Below, piece by piece: positions 42,771 to 53,666 of a DNA stretch of 64,000 nt. Each line of letters opens with the position of its first letter. The first letter of the stretch is position 1. Where the stretch lies: assembly GCA_001692895.1 (NCBI GenBank), contig KV748260.1:124001-188000 (forward strand). The letters run 5' to 3'. Origin of the DNA: Cenococcum geophilum 1.58 (Eukaryota > Ascomycota > Dothideomycetes > Gloniales > Gloniaceae). The position numbers were made by a program, and so were the translations under genes. The notes under the pieces are model-generated. The model saw only the letters and a list, made by a program, of their open reading frames with translations, searched no databases and was not told the origin of the DNA.

Positions 42771-44694
42771 TTACCTCAGAAGCTCAGACCAAGAAATCGA
42801 TTGTGCGGATATATGAATATCCGCACCGTCCACTAAGCTGATTTAGGACGGCAATCGTTTTCTTGGTCTAAGGGACTTTGGCGAGATTTATAGAAAACCT
42901 AAACACCGTTTATATAAGAAGACCTTATTAACTTTAACAAAATTAATCTACCCTCCCACAATACTTATTAACATAAAAATTACACCAAATTATAGAGAAA
43001 AGCCTACTCTATAAGTTATGAGATCTTTAGCTCCTTATACACGCACGATGTTAAGAGGAGTTCGTTGCCGCAGAGGCTCCAATTCTACTGCCCTACTAAG
43101 GCGCGTAGTAAACACGCTTACGCCTACGCCACCAGCCCTCTTCGCAACTAGTGGGTATTCATCTACTATATACCTATTTAATTTATTTACTTTATAGCCC
43201 TTTATAGGTATAGTGTAGGCCCTAATAGAGTTATAAGCTCCGCGTCTGTGTAGAGCTGTAGAGCTTTGCGAGAGCTCTACAGAACGAAGCTTAGGGGAGA
43301 CCTGCACGGAGCTCTGCACGGAGCTCTACTAAGGCTCTGCGGAGGCTCTGCACGAAGCTCTGTACGAAGCTCTGTAAAAGCTCTGCTCAAAGCTCTGCTC
43401 GAAGCTCTGCTTGAAGCTGCTTGAAGCTCTGCTCAAGGCTCTGCTCGAAGCTCTACTTAAGGCTCTGCTCAAAGCTCTACTCCGAGGCTCTGCTCGAAGC
43501 CCTTATATAGAGCTCAAAGCTCTACTAACACGCAGCACTAATATACTAGGAAGGTTCTATAATCGCTCGTATGAACGCCCGTATGAACGCCCATACAATC
43601 GTCTCTACAAACGTCTCTGCAATTGATCGCCCGTACGAACGTCTACACGTCCTACACATCTGCACATCTACAGGTCTGCGCCCGTACGAACGTCTGCACG
43701 TCTGCACGTCTGCACATCTGCAGGTCTGCCACGCCTGCACGTGGCTCTGCACGAAGCTCTGCATTAAGCTCTGCACGAAGCTCTGCATTAAGCTCTGCAC
43801 GAAGCTCTGCTCAAAGCTCTGCTCGAAGCTCTGCTCGAAGCTCTGCTCGAAGCTCTGCTCAAAGCTCTGCTCAAAGCTCTGCTCAAAGCTCTGCTCAAAG
43901 CTCTGCTCAAAGCTCGAAGCTCTGCCCGAAGCTCTGCCCGAAGCCCTATATAGAGCCCCAAAGCTCTACTAACACGCAGCACTAATATACTAGTATACTA
44001 GGAAGGTTCTACAATCGCCCGTACAAACGCCCGTACGAACGCCTATACACAATCGTCTCTACAAACGTCTCTGCAATTGATCGCCCGTACGAACGTCTGC
44101 ACATCTGCACATCTACACGTCTGCACGCCTGCACGAAGGTCTGCACGAAGGTCTGCACGAAGGTCTGCACGAAGGTCTACTAAGGCTCTGCACGAGCTCT
44201 GCGCGAGGCTCTGCCCAAAGCTTACCCCCAGTAGTAGCAGAGGCTCTCCGGGCTAAGGGAGTATGTTTTTAAGGAAGGGCCTAACTATAACACCTACTAG
44301 GTGTTGTAATAGCTTTAAGTAGTAGATATCTACATATCTATATAGTTTATTAATATCAGCAGACTATTTAATAAGATAAATACATTCTTAGGTTTTTAAT
44401 AACGCGTTTTTTAACTTTAACGAAATTGATGTCAGGACTAAGCAATAGTTGTATTATAAAATTTATACCATTTAGAAGCCCTAAGTCTTAAAAATAATAT
44501 ATGAACTTTTAGTAATAATAACGCGTTATATGAAAAATAAAAATTAGAAATCCGCAATCTCTAATTTTATAGATTTTGTTTAGGATTTTAACAAATCTCG
44601 CCAAACCCTCTCAGACGTGATTTTGCAATTCGGAAGACGGCGTAGGTTATTCCGACGCTAGCTAAAAAATCACGTCTGAGCTCGCTGAGGTAAA
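42771..44694. mobile_element. Hairpin-ended inverted-repeat element, copy 2 (1,924 bp, inverted), TSD CTGTTAAG
   Basis: This is the same element as copy 1 in reverse orientation: its right end inverted (TTTACCTCAGCGAGCTCAGAC) matches the left end of copy 1, including the GGCTAGCGTCGGAATAAC hairpin loop. A different perfect 8-bp duplication, CTGTTAAG, flanks it (42763-42770 and 44695-44702), so it inserted independently, only 45 bp from copy 1. Copies 1 and 2 pair along their whole length, making a ~3.7-kb quasi-palindrome centred near 42750. It is about 230 bp longer than copy 1, mostly in the minisatellite. Confidence 0.88.
43255..44215. repeat. 12/15-bp minisatellite core of copy 2
   Basis: Reverse-complement counterpart of the copy 1 array (CTCTGCTCGAAG units), interrupted at about 43500-43740 by a segment with Tyr/Arg-type CGTACGAACG and CTGCACGTCTGCA repeats that recurs at 44010-44110. 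This internal duplication explains the extra length of copy 2. Confidence 0.88.
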
Positions 44695-44803
44695 CTGTTA
44701 AGGGGTAAGGTATCGTGCTCGAAATTATCATGAGACTCTGATTATTTATTAATACCGTCTCAAATTTTATTTCCCTTCTATAGGTTAACCGTCACTCAGA
44801 ATA

Positions 44804-44941
44804 TCCCTTCCCACGCTGGTTTACGTCCACGCATATCGATAAGGGTTGGCCAATCACAGGCTCTCGTTCGACTAAGAGCTTAGCGTTGATACTAATGTTC
44901 ATAGGCTTGGCGCCAAGCTGAGGACGCCAGCGTGGAAGGGA
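44804..44941. mobile_element. 138-bp mariner-type MITE with TA duplication
   Basis: Inverted ends TCCCTTCCCACGCTGG and, from the other side, TCCCTTCCACGCTGG are flanked by TA on both sides (44802-44803, 44942-44943). No coding capacity. It lies 100 bp right of element copy 2. Confidence 0.7.
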
Positions 44942-44943
44942 TA

Positions 44944-46526
44944 GCTTTGACCAAGTTCTCCGCTAGCGTCATCCTCCATATCCACCCTCCATATCCGTTC
45001 TCCATTGTGATATCGGCATGCACCAGTATATCTATCTAGCCTACCACGACATCTAAGATCTAATATTACAGGACAAGTTTATTATTTTGTAGATCACTGC
45101 TTATGTCGCCTCGAAGTCAAATAACTCTTTTCCACGTTACCGAATAATCTGCTTAGTCCCGAGCAGCAACTAGATCTGACGCTAAAGCAACTCGCTGAAA
45201 CAGCTATAGGCTAAATTGGAACGTGAGACAATGAACCTAGAATAATGTAACTGGTTTGAAGCAGCAATGGACCGACAGCGGAGCTTTGATAGTCAAGAAG
45301 CGCCTCACTTATACCGTACCCCATATCCTGGGTTCTTGTCTCTCCTTGAGTTCTAGCACATAGTTCCATGCGTTATTTAATTGATGATATGCACAGAAAA
45401 ATAATTAGTGTCCATACTACCCTATGAGCATGCTGAGTATCAAACGGGGCCACATGCAGGTCTTGTGTAACTTTGCAGCGATTCAGAACATGGGTCATAT
45501 CCCAGTTCTGCGTCCAGTCCCAACTCATACATGTACATGCGAGGCCGATTCGTGCTCCACTAGTCTGCTCAAGACAGCATAAAAGTCCAGGCTCAACCAT
45601 CCCACCACAGTATTCTACGGCATTGGTCCTTCCCTTTTCAAGCAACACTCCTACTTTTACTATACATATCCTCTATGAACATGCTTCTCCCACATACGAC
45701 CATAGGTCACAGGCAGCTACGGGTCCCGTCCGCTCCCCGATATATAAGCTGTGAACCGGTAGATTAGTAGTTAGGTGGGTGACCACTAGCGAATCCCTGC
45801 TGTCGTATGTTTTTGACTTTGCTTTAGTGGATAAAATTCTGTTTTTAGAAGTTTGAGGCAGACTGGGAGCTGATAGAAAATTGGTAGAAAAACGGGAGGG
45901 TACGAGCAGCTTCCAGGATAAAGTTTGAAGACGTAGTAGAGATGTTATATTTTCTTTTTGGAAAAATTAAAGGACGGAATACGCGTAAGAAAAGATTACA
46001 ATCGATTTTCTTATCAACTCTTTCTGCTATTGGAAATATTACAAGCCTTAAGGATCACAAAATAGACATATTGAAGCTCTGCTTGTTGCTAGGGACGGTA
46101 AATTCCAGGTTTGCCGTGCCCCCACTCGCGATCGAATAAATATGTACGTTATTCTCAAAAAATAAAATAAAAGAGGCCAATCCCAAGTCGAAGAATCCCA
46201 CTGTGTCACAACGGCGTGGGCGTATTCCAGGCTGAGGCCGGGGCGAACAGCGAAGGACCAAGCTATGCCGGTTTCATGCCCTGCTGCACCGCAGAAGCTC
46301 TGTAACCCCCGATCTAGAGTCCTCATTGGAGCTTACAGTCGATGCCGTCTGGGGTAACCAGCATTCACCCCGCGACGTTCCGTGGGCAGGGCTTCAATTG
46401 CCGCAATGTCAGAAAAGCTGTTATTCCGAGCGTGTCTCCCATGATTTGACCCTTCTCCGGAGGGTGTGGCATGCTTGACACCTACCTAATTCTGGCGCTG
46501 CTGTCGAGTACACCTTCTCTTCACCA
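44944..46526. other. Intergenic, nothing firm
   Basis: A short forward frame at ~45104 (MSPRSQITLF, then after stops LLSPEQQLDLTLKQLAETA) might be a transposase or helix-turn-helix scrap but is too short to call. The rest shows no gene. Confidence 0.35.
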
Positions 46527-48794
46527 ATGGAATTTCGCCACGCGAGCGGGGTCAAACCCAGTACGAACAGCGCCAGTGAAGACAACACCAGGGGATTCAA
46601 CGCCGGTAATCCTTACGTGGCCGAACACGTTGCTGAGGATCGATTATGCGAGATCTGCAACACACTCGACTTCAGGCAACTTTTCACTAGTAAAGTACGT
46701 TCCCGTGTCTATCTCCAAAAATGGCGGGACGTAAAGCGGAGCCGCGATTGCCCTTTTTGTCGTCTGGTAGCGGCGGCCTTGAGAGACCTTGAACCCAATT
46801 CCGACGCTTCTCGTTTTGATAATAAAAAGGTATACTTACAAAACAAGAAGAGTTGGAAGAGGTGCATAACTAGCCTTCAGTATGACGGGCCGGAATCCGA
46901 GGAGTATTCGAACACGTACGATCTTAGATCACAGGCAAAGACGCAGGCGAAGAGAACGCTAGACAAACGAACTTACCACCTGTTGGTATCATTCGGCAGT
47001 GGGAGTGATAGCCAACGGTTTGGTGAGATCCAATACCTGGCAGATGAAGAGTATAAGGAAGACCAGCAGTTCTTTGGCCGGCGGGTCGACAGACAGAGAG
47101 CCAACCTTCCCCTGATCCAATCGTGGTTCCACCGATGCCAGCGAATTCACGGTCGATCCTGCGAAGAGTCCGGAAATGCTGCTACCAATTTGCCCTGGTT
47201 TCGCGTTATTGACGTTCACACTAGAAATGTCATTGTTGCTCCTGCTGATTGCCGATACGTCGCCCTCAGTTATGTCTGGGGTGGAATGGAACAGTTTGCA
47301 GCCCGGGAAAGAGACTTCAAGATTAACGAATACGGGAGGGAATACCTCCCGCTACCGAAGCGTCTAGCACGCACGATATCAGATGCCTTTTCCGTAGTAA
47401 AGAGTTTAGGAGAACGTTATTTGTGGGTGGATGCTCTATGCATCATGCAGGACAGCCGTGACGACCGGCACGACCAGATGATGCGTATGGATGCCATCTA
47501 CAGCTCGGCGGCCCTGACTATCGTCGCTGTGTCAGGCTCCCATTCAAATGTTGGCCTCCCAGGAATCAGTATTCCACGGCAGTACGGACAGCATTCAGAA
47601 CTAGTCCGGGGGCTTAGGTTTGCCGTGAATCTCCCATCCTACACGGCCCTCGAGCAGGACAACAAGTTAATATGGAACAGTCGAGGCTGGACATTCCAAG
47701 AGAAGATCATGTCCAAACGGTTGCTACTATTCACGGACTACCAAGCATACTTTCGCTGCTCAAACATGGTCTGGTGCGAGGATGTAGTCATGGAAACTGA
47801 AAAGTGCTCAGCGAGTTTCTTCAAGAAATGGAGGCCGCTGCGTTGGGCAGCGGATCGTGCAGTAGGGGATAAGATACACCATGACCATATCTTTTGGTTC
47901 AAAACCGCTGTCACCGATACGCAAATATCCGACACACAAATTTCCGACGACATCGCATCGGCGCGTCTGCTCAACTACGCATCGGCTGTAACAGAGTTTA
48001 CGCAGCGCACACTAAGCCAATCTAAAGACAGGGTCTACGCCATCTCGGGTGTGCTAGAAACACTCAAAGGCATCGGGCCCTTTTACCAAGGTATCCCGGA
48101 TCATTTCCTCGACGTGTGCTTGTTGTGGCACGCTCCCACTGGCGGCAAAATCAAGCGTCACCCAGTGCACAAGGCTCCATTTCCCAGCTGGACTTGGGCT
48201 TCATGGAAACTCTCCCATGGATGTACTTGGATAACGGAGGATATTGTTGTGAAACCATTGCCGGCATGCACGAAATGGATCGTTATGGAGCACGGAATCA
48301 AGATGATCGGAAACGGTGAGAGCGGTGACAAACGAGCAATGCCTGCCCGTAAACCAATTTTATCCGACTCTGGCTACAAGCTACTCCTTGAGGTTGAATG
48401 TCTCCTGTATTTTCAAACGATGTTTGTGCAGTTACGCATCGGCGAAAGATCGCGAACACCTGCCAAGCGCGGACCTGAACCATCCTACGACTGTAGCAGC
48501 AAGTGTTTCCGGGAAGATGATGTATCGCAACTATATGAGCTGGTAGACCGAGATGGCATATATTCCGGGGAAGTCTGGATGTCTCGCTCTGCTAGGGAGG
48601 AGTGTGGGAACCAGTTCCAGGATTTCATAACGCTCTCATGGGAGGAAGGCAGCCTAGCATACAAGTCTCGTCCTGCGAATATGATGTTGGTGCGGTGGAA
48701 GGGCGAAGTGGCGGAACGCATCGCTGTTGCAAAGGTCGAACACACGGCATGGTGCTCCAACAGGTATAGGGAGGACTGGGTGTTTCTAGGTTGA
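46527..48794 (+). CDS. HET (heterokaryon incompatibility) domain protein, 755 aa
   Basis: Intronless. The N-terminus carries paired Cys motifs CEICNTLDF (~41-49) and DCPFCRLV (~74-81), usual in this family. The HET core is complete: YVALSYVWGGMEQF (~244), LARTISDAFSVVKSLGERYL and WVDALCIMQDSRDDRHDQM (~280-315), AIYSSAALTIVAVSGS, then SRGWTFQEKIMSKRLLLFTD (~384-403). The C-terminal half has SKDRVYAISGVLETL, FPSWTWASWKL (~570) and a ~170-residue tail. HET domains trigger cell death after fusion of genetically different hyphae; here no partner (NLR or SNARE-like) gene is adjacent. ATG 46527 precedes the Cys motifs by 40 residues. Codon use is ordinary and the frame intact, so it is probably functional. 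Confidence 0.9.
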   Translation: MEFRHASGVKPSTNSASEDNTRGFNAGNPYVAEHVAEDRLCEICNTLDFRQLFTSKVRSRVYLQKWRDVKRSRDCPFCRLVAAALRDLEPNSDASRFDNKKVYLQNKKSWKRCITSLQYDGPESEEYSNTYDLRSQAKTQAKRTLDKRTYHLLVSFGSGSDSQRFGEIQYLADEEYKEDQQFFGRRVDRQRANLPLIQSWFHRCQRIHGRSCEESGNAATNLPWFRVIDVHTRNVIVAPADCRYVALSYVWGGMEQFAARERDFKINEYGREYLPLPKRLARTISDAFSVVKSLGERYLWVDALCIMQDSRDDRHDQMMRMDAIYSSAALTIVAVSGSHSNVGLPGISIPRQYGQHSELVRGLRFAVNLPSYTALEQDNKLIWNSRGWTFQEKIMSKRLLLFTDYQAYFRCSNMVWCEDVVMETEKCSASFFKKWRPLRWAADRAVGDKIHHDHIFWFKTAVTDTQISDTQISDDIASARLLNYASAVTEFTQRTLSQSKDRVYAISGVLETLKGIGPFYQGIPDHFLDVCLLWHAPTGGKIKRHPVHKAPFPSWTWASWKLSHGCTWITEDIVVKPLPACTKWIVMEHGIKMIGNGESGDKRAMPARKPILSDSGYKLLLEVECLLYFQTMFVQLRIGERSRTPAKRGPEPSYDCSSKCFREDDVSQLYELVDRDGIYSGEVWMSRSAREECGNQFQDFITLSWEEGSLAYKSRPANMMLVRWKGEVAERIAVAKVEHTAWCSNRYREDWVFLG

Positions 48795-50449
48795 CTAGTA
48801 GGTTCTTGAGCAGAGGATGAAGCGCTGGTCTGTGCGACCGCGGTTGGCTTGGCTTGACGGATAGCCGGCCTTTATAGCTGAACGACAAAGTACACCTGTA
48901 TATTTATGAGAACATATTATATGAAGTTTGAGGACAAGAGAGGAGTTTATCTACGCAATAGAAATTGCATTTAAGGTTCCCAGCGTCTTACTCAGCCCGC
49001 CTAGGAAAATGACAGCGTAGGCAAATCATACAAGCTGTCCGATCTGTCCCACATCCAACGGCCCTGGCTGGTCATCTACTGTGTATTGCGCCAGTAACCT
49101 ACTCCATCTTGGCGCATCCGGTTGAAGCGTGTTGATCTTGGCGATCAAACGGCACAATTTTATACCTTTAAAGTAATAAGCACGACCATTTTAACGTATT
49201 TTAACGTATTTTTGGGTATAAATCCGCGTAGTTTGATCCGCGCGATCAACACGCGCTTTCAACCGGATGCGCCAAGGTGGTGTATGTGCAGAGGCTGGTT
49301 AGGTTAATTTTCATCCAAGAGCGTGTAAGAAGAGATGGGAAGTTGTGTTATTTTTAGAACGTTACGAGCAAGCATCGTCTTCCATATTTAACTTTAGTCA
49401 AGTTTTGGACAGACAATGAATAAATATCTACTCATAAGTGCGATATCTATTTGTGAGATGTTCCATTTCTCTTCCGTTGAAATCCTGCATATCGAGATTG
49501 ACAGTAAACGTAACCCGCGAGGCCGTTCTGAGAGTTTTACGCTTAGAGGAAATACGACAAGATTGTGGTAGTTCACAAGCGGAGCACAAGACGACTAGAT
49601 ACTAGTTGGCTGCAGGCTGACTTGTGCTGTTCTTAAATAGCTCCTACATTCGCTAACACGGTGAATGTGGCAAACGGGAGTGACGACGGTGGCTACTTAA
49701 AATGGCAGGTTTGTACGCTATAAGAGCTGAGAGGAGTGACGCTGTGTGTGTGAGAGCATGGGTAGCATGGGTGTGTTCTACCATGGGCTAGGAAGCAGGT
49801 TGCATAGAGACGCGTAAGTCTTCACCGATGCTTTTAACAAGCATTCTACCTTTCTACTATCACCTCAGCTGGTACCTGTGATAGCCAGGGCATAAGAATA
49901 TGGTATGATGCTAAACTTTTCCTGGTAGATACCGGTGGCGCACACAAGTCGCAAGTAACATCCGCGTTATGTAGCATTGTCTTTTGTAGTGGCTGTGTCT
50001 GTGGCTGATGATGATACCTCCCAGGGTTTGCATTTTGCATTGTTGCTTGAGTTATTGGGAATGTTGACGTCAGATGCGGACACAAATTCGAGTAGATTCC
50101 AAAGTCATGCGATCCATTGCGGTGGGAAATTCGAACACGGCGTTGGTGAGGGTCGGTGAGGTTTCTAGTCTCTGAAAGTTTTTGCATCACCCTTGACTCT
50201 ACTACAACTCTTTCACCTTCGACTGTAGAGTTCCGCGGAATTCAAGAGTGCATTCATGAATGAACGTTTCGCCAGTTCTGCGGGTGAAACAACTCACATC
50301 TCATCGAGCACCTCAGGAGATTAAGCGAAATGATGGAAGTTTGTAAGAACTCTGCATAAGATACATCTAATCCCAAACGCCACGCGATGAAATGGAAAGA
50401 TCCATCGTACAAAAACACCGATAAATCGTTACATCCATGAAGTTCTACC
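48795..50449. other. Intergenic with a MITE; downstream part of duplication unit 1
   Basis: Holds the MITE at 49102-49282. From ~50250 to 50449 the minus strand matches the 3' flank of the second DUF7587 gene (shared SIISLNLL coding frame), so it belongs to the segmental duplication. No independent gene called. Confidence 0.45.
49102..49282. mobile_element. 181-bp mariner-type MITE with TA duplication
   Basis: Inverted ends of ~35 bp (CTCCATCTTGGCGCATCCGG and, inverted from the right, CACCACCTTGGCGCATCCGG, both continuing into GTTGAA and GTGTTGATC) flanked by TA at 49100-49101 and 49283-49284. The middle is AT-rich with a direct repeat TTTTAACGTA. No coding capacity. Confidence 0.72.
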
Positions 50450-51628
50450 CTACCATGGATAACATATGCCAATGAACCATGAAAGCAAAAATGCGAAAAG
50501 GAAAAGGAAAAGGCACGGCCTGAAAATCGGAGTCCATGGGAAGAGTCTTTGAGTGTTTTCAATTGATAGTGCTACTGGTCTTCCCCGCACCGACCAAAGT
50601 TTTAGAGACCTGTAAAGCCAATGCCGAAGGGGACATTCAGGTCTGGAATCCACGGGAGATGATTGGCCATTCTTGATGAGTCTTTTCAGAATTTCCTCGA
50701 CGCTACGATTGGAAGTAGACTTGGGCTCACGTTTCGCCAGCCACGCTCTGTATGTTATGTGAAGGTCTCGCTTACTTAACCTATAAAGCGTCCAGTCAAC
50801 TTTCAGCCTCCCCGTAATACTTATCTCAAAAGTGCGGAGTTGCGTCATCGTGCATTTCTGTCTGGACCATCCAAGCATGGTCATCACTACCTGTTTGGTG
50901 GTGAATAAATTGGGGTCCATCCCGAGCCTACGGGTGACCAGATGCGCGATTTTAGGAAGAGTTGCCGAACGCGTAAGTTGCTTTACTGACATGCTCTTCA
51001 AATTCTTTTGCGCCTGGCTAGCTGTAGGCCAGCCTTCCAGCCTTGGTTTTAGCCAGGGAAATAGATTGTAAAGAGTACTTTTCTCCAGCTTTTCCCAATA
51101 CCAGCAGCAGACCACTGCCTCCGCCGGTATCCTCTGCCATACCAACCATTCTGTATTATATTTCATAGCTTGCGGGCTCTTGAGATATTCCAATACTTCT
51201 TGCACACCGAAAATGTTCAACAACTTTGTCACATCTATGACAAATATCCTGACGCCCGTTTTTCCGCTTTGTCGGTCCTGGCCCGCTTTGGTCGTCGCCC
51301 GAATAAGGTCGGGGGTTACAGAAATCCAAGGGGATGGCACTTCGTGGCGTTTAATATGATCGCGGATAGAATAATATACTTCATATCCAGTTTTAAAATG
51401 CCGTTGGCCCAAATTCCCGGCAGTGATGTCTTCTCCTTCGTTGTTCACACACCGAGATTCATCGTGAACGGCACGATATACGAGACAGCGGTCAGGCATA
51501 AAGCACTGGGCGGCCGATTTTGATTCTTCCGAGGCATTAGAATCATTACGATGTATAAGACGTCCGGGTATGCGAGTAGGAGGGTTAGTGGATTTGGAAT
51601 TTCGCGAGGATACGAAGCTGCGAGCCAT
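50450..51628 (-). CDS. DUF7587-type protein, copy 1, with C-terminal membrane span
   Basis: 392 aa from ATG 51628 (GCCATGGCT context). The conserved part starts CLVYRAVHDESRCVN, then ITAGNLGQRHFK, SIRDHIKRHEVPSPWISVTP, VRIFVIDVTKLL and EWLVWQRIPAEAVVCCW, the order seen in fungal DUF7587 proteins (possibly ADP-ribosyltransferase-like fold; function unknown). The middle has a helical region (SATLPKIAHLVTRRLGMDPN, QVVMTMLGWSRQKCTMTQLR). The end is a hydrophobic span (CLFLFLFAFLLSWFIGICYP). Directly after the stop, another frame continues with GCNDLSVFLYD and SIISLNLL, also conserved downstream of copy 2, so the true C-terminus may involve a frameshift or a missed intron. Paralogue of the gene at 53667. 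Confidence 0.75.
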   Translation of the reverse strand: MARSFVSSRNSKSTNPPTRIPGRLIHRNDSNASEESKSAAQCFMPDRCLVYRAVHDESRCVNNEGEDITAGNLGQRHFKTGYEVYYSIRDHIKRHEVPSPWISVTPDLIRATTKAGQDRQSGKTGVRIFVIDVTKLLNIFGVQEVLEYLKSPQAMKYNTEWLVWQRIPAEAVVCCWYWEKLEKSTLYNLFPWLKPRLEGWPTASQAQKNLKSMSVKQLTRSATLPKIAHLVTRRLGMDPNLFTTKQVVMTMLGWSRQKCTMTQLRTFEISITGRLKVDWTLYRLSKRDLHITYRAWLAKREPKSTSNRSVEEILKRLIKNGQSSPVDSRPECPLRHWLYRSLKLWSVRGRPVALSIENTQRLFPWTPIFRPCLFLFLFAFLLSWFIGICYPW

Positions 51629-53666
51629 GGCAAAGGAAGCTTGAGTAAAGGATGCCTTGGGCAATCTTTTGAAAGGTTAGAAGTAAGCTAGAAATGTATT
51701 TGCAACGAGTGAGGATTTGCCTTATAGCTCTAGTAAGAGAAGGCTAGTATTTAATGAAGTGAGTTGAGGAAGTGAGTTACGGAAGTGAGTGTCGGTGGGT
51801 AGGGCAACTTTAAGTAGTATATGGACGGGAGGGCAAGCGAGGAGCTGTTAACTCATAGAGGCCTACGTGATGAGAGCAGCCAGGTGCTATTCAGTCCGGG
51901 GGCTTTCTCACGCAGACACCCAAAGACCAAAGGTGGCGCGGGACCGGTGCAAGCCAGGATTCCGCTTGTCCAGCTAGCAAGAAACCATGCTTTGCGGCGT
52001 TACGATCATGGCACCACACTTGAGAAAGAGGTTGGAAATACGGAATTGAATTCCTCTAGAATCCGACACCCGGCGAGGCTTTCAAGCCTAGAACAGTCGG
52101 CCGCGCACATTGGCCAGCTTCTCTCAACCTGGGAGTAAACAGAATCTTCCAGTGTCAAGCTTCCTGTTGAGCCCCTTGCTCACCCCCTTGAGAAAGTTCG
52201 ACAAAGGACGGCGTGGACTGCGCATTGGAGCGCCTCACCTTGAGCAACGGACTAAAGCATATTTACGCATTCAAATTATGGCCGTTAAATCCTCTTGGTT
52301 GATGAGATGAAAATGGCCGGATGCATTATTGTCGATAATCAGGCGCAGCAGCACTTCTACTGACGGTGCCATTGAGATTGAGGTTGAAAGATTCGCGGGG
52401 CGTGCCGTTTAATCGTTACTCGCCAGCCAGTCATGCCAGCTCTCCTCTCCAAGTTGCCCAGCTACAGAGACCGATGACTTTCGCGCTTGCTAAGAGCTGC
52501 TTCCCCAGTAAATCAGCCTTGCAAACGTTTCGTGTCTCCTTTCTGCCTTGCGCTAGTCACAGAGCATTCGACTGATGCTTGAGAAGCTGAGTGTCGGCCC
52601 AGCGACTGCTCGTAGTTCCGGTTCCCGCCGAAGGAATGAGAATCCACTTCCTCTCTCCTGCTTGCCAGAATAGCAAACCCCCAGCGAGCCGTGCCAACAT
52701 ACCCAAGCATTTCCCGCACCGTTCCCAACCCTCTCGCCACAACAAGCTGGTGTTGAGACTTCTTGTAGCCTCTGTGCGCGGCATTACCCCATACACACAT
52801 GTGCACCTCGTCGCTCCGTCCAACAACGCTCGCGGTGTGTCTCGGCGGCTGTAACAGCTGCCACACGGACGGATAAGCGATTAACTCGCCGTCACCCTAA
52901 TTCCACCCATGCTTACTCTCGCCTGAGCGAACAGCGACGCTCAACGCTCGCCTGCTCACAACCCACAAGGAAGTGTGCCGCGCGAGGTCGAGCTGTTTAG
53001 CAGCGTTCGATTCCGGAACCTTCTAGCCAGCGATGTACCATAGCAGAAATTTCATCTTGAAGGTGCCGTATACCATAGTATCGCTGCGGCATTAATCGCA
53101 GTTGTAGAAAAACGGCCGGTCGAGCCACTGCTTAGCGCCACTACCAGCGCCACAACTACGTGGCGGTGCAGTGTGCCCTTTTCCATCAGCGTCGTGAAGG
53201 GCTAGGGGTATTTGCTGAAGCGAAAATGACGCATTTACGGATACTGACGGGTGTAGACGTGCTCATGAAAGCACAAGCTGTCGAGCTGCTTGTCCAGCAT
53301 TGGACGCAGGCAGCGACGCCACGGGGACCTGGACGCCTAATCTTCTACGCCACTCGAGACAGAAGAAACGACGCCTAAGCTCCGTGCACTCGACTGTCCT
53401 ACACGACAATAAATGGCAGCAGAAGGTACCGACACATTTTGCATTCAGCGCGAGAGCCGAACTCGGCTTTCCTCCTTTTCATCATGCTTAGTAGTGTATG
53501 GACGCTTTGCCACTGTTGCTTGCAAGACAATCCACGTCTCCAGTAGATTAAGCGAAATGATGGAAGCTCGCCAGATATCTATATAGTCTACCTCTAGCCC
53601 TAACGCCTTGTACAAAATCACCGACAACCAAGCAATGTCGCCGATCTCCCCCATGGATACTAAATT
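51629..53666. other. Promoter side of duplication unit 1 and spacer
   Basis: 51629-51780 and 52140-52260 match the corresponding upstream parts of the second DUF7587 gene (for example GTGTCAAGCTTC followed by CCCCTTGAGAAAGTTCG versus its counterpart at 55180). About 52270-53440 has no recognised feature. 53500-53660 is the downstream flank of copy 2. Confidence 0.45.

Noticed and set aside
41512..43982. Long open frames with Ala-Arg-Ser-Ser or Ser-Lys-Leu-Cys repeats
   Set aside because: They are translations of the 12-bp minisatellite, whose length keeps every frame open; no start context, domain or splice signal.
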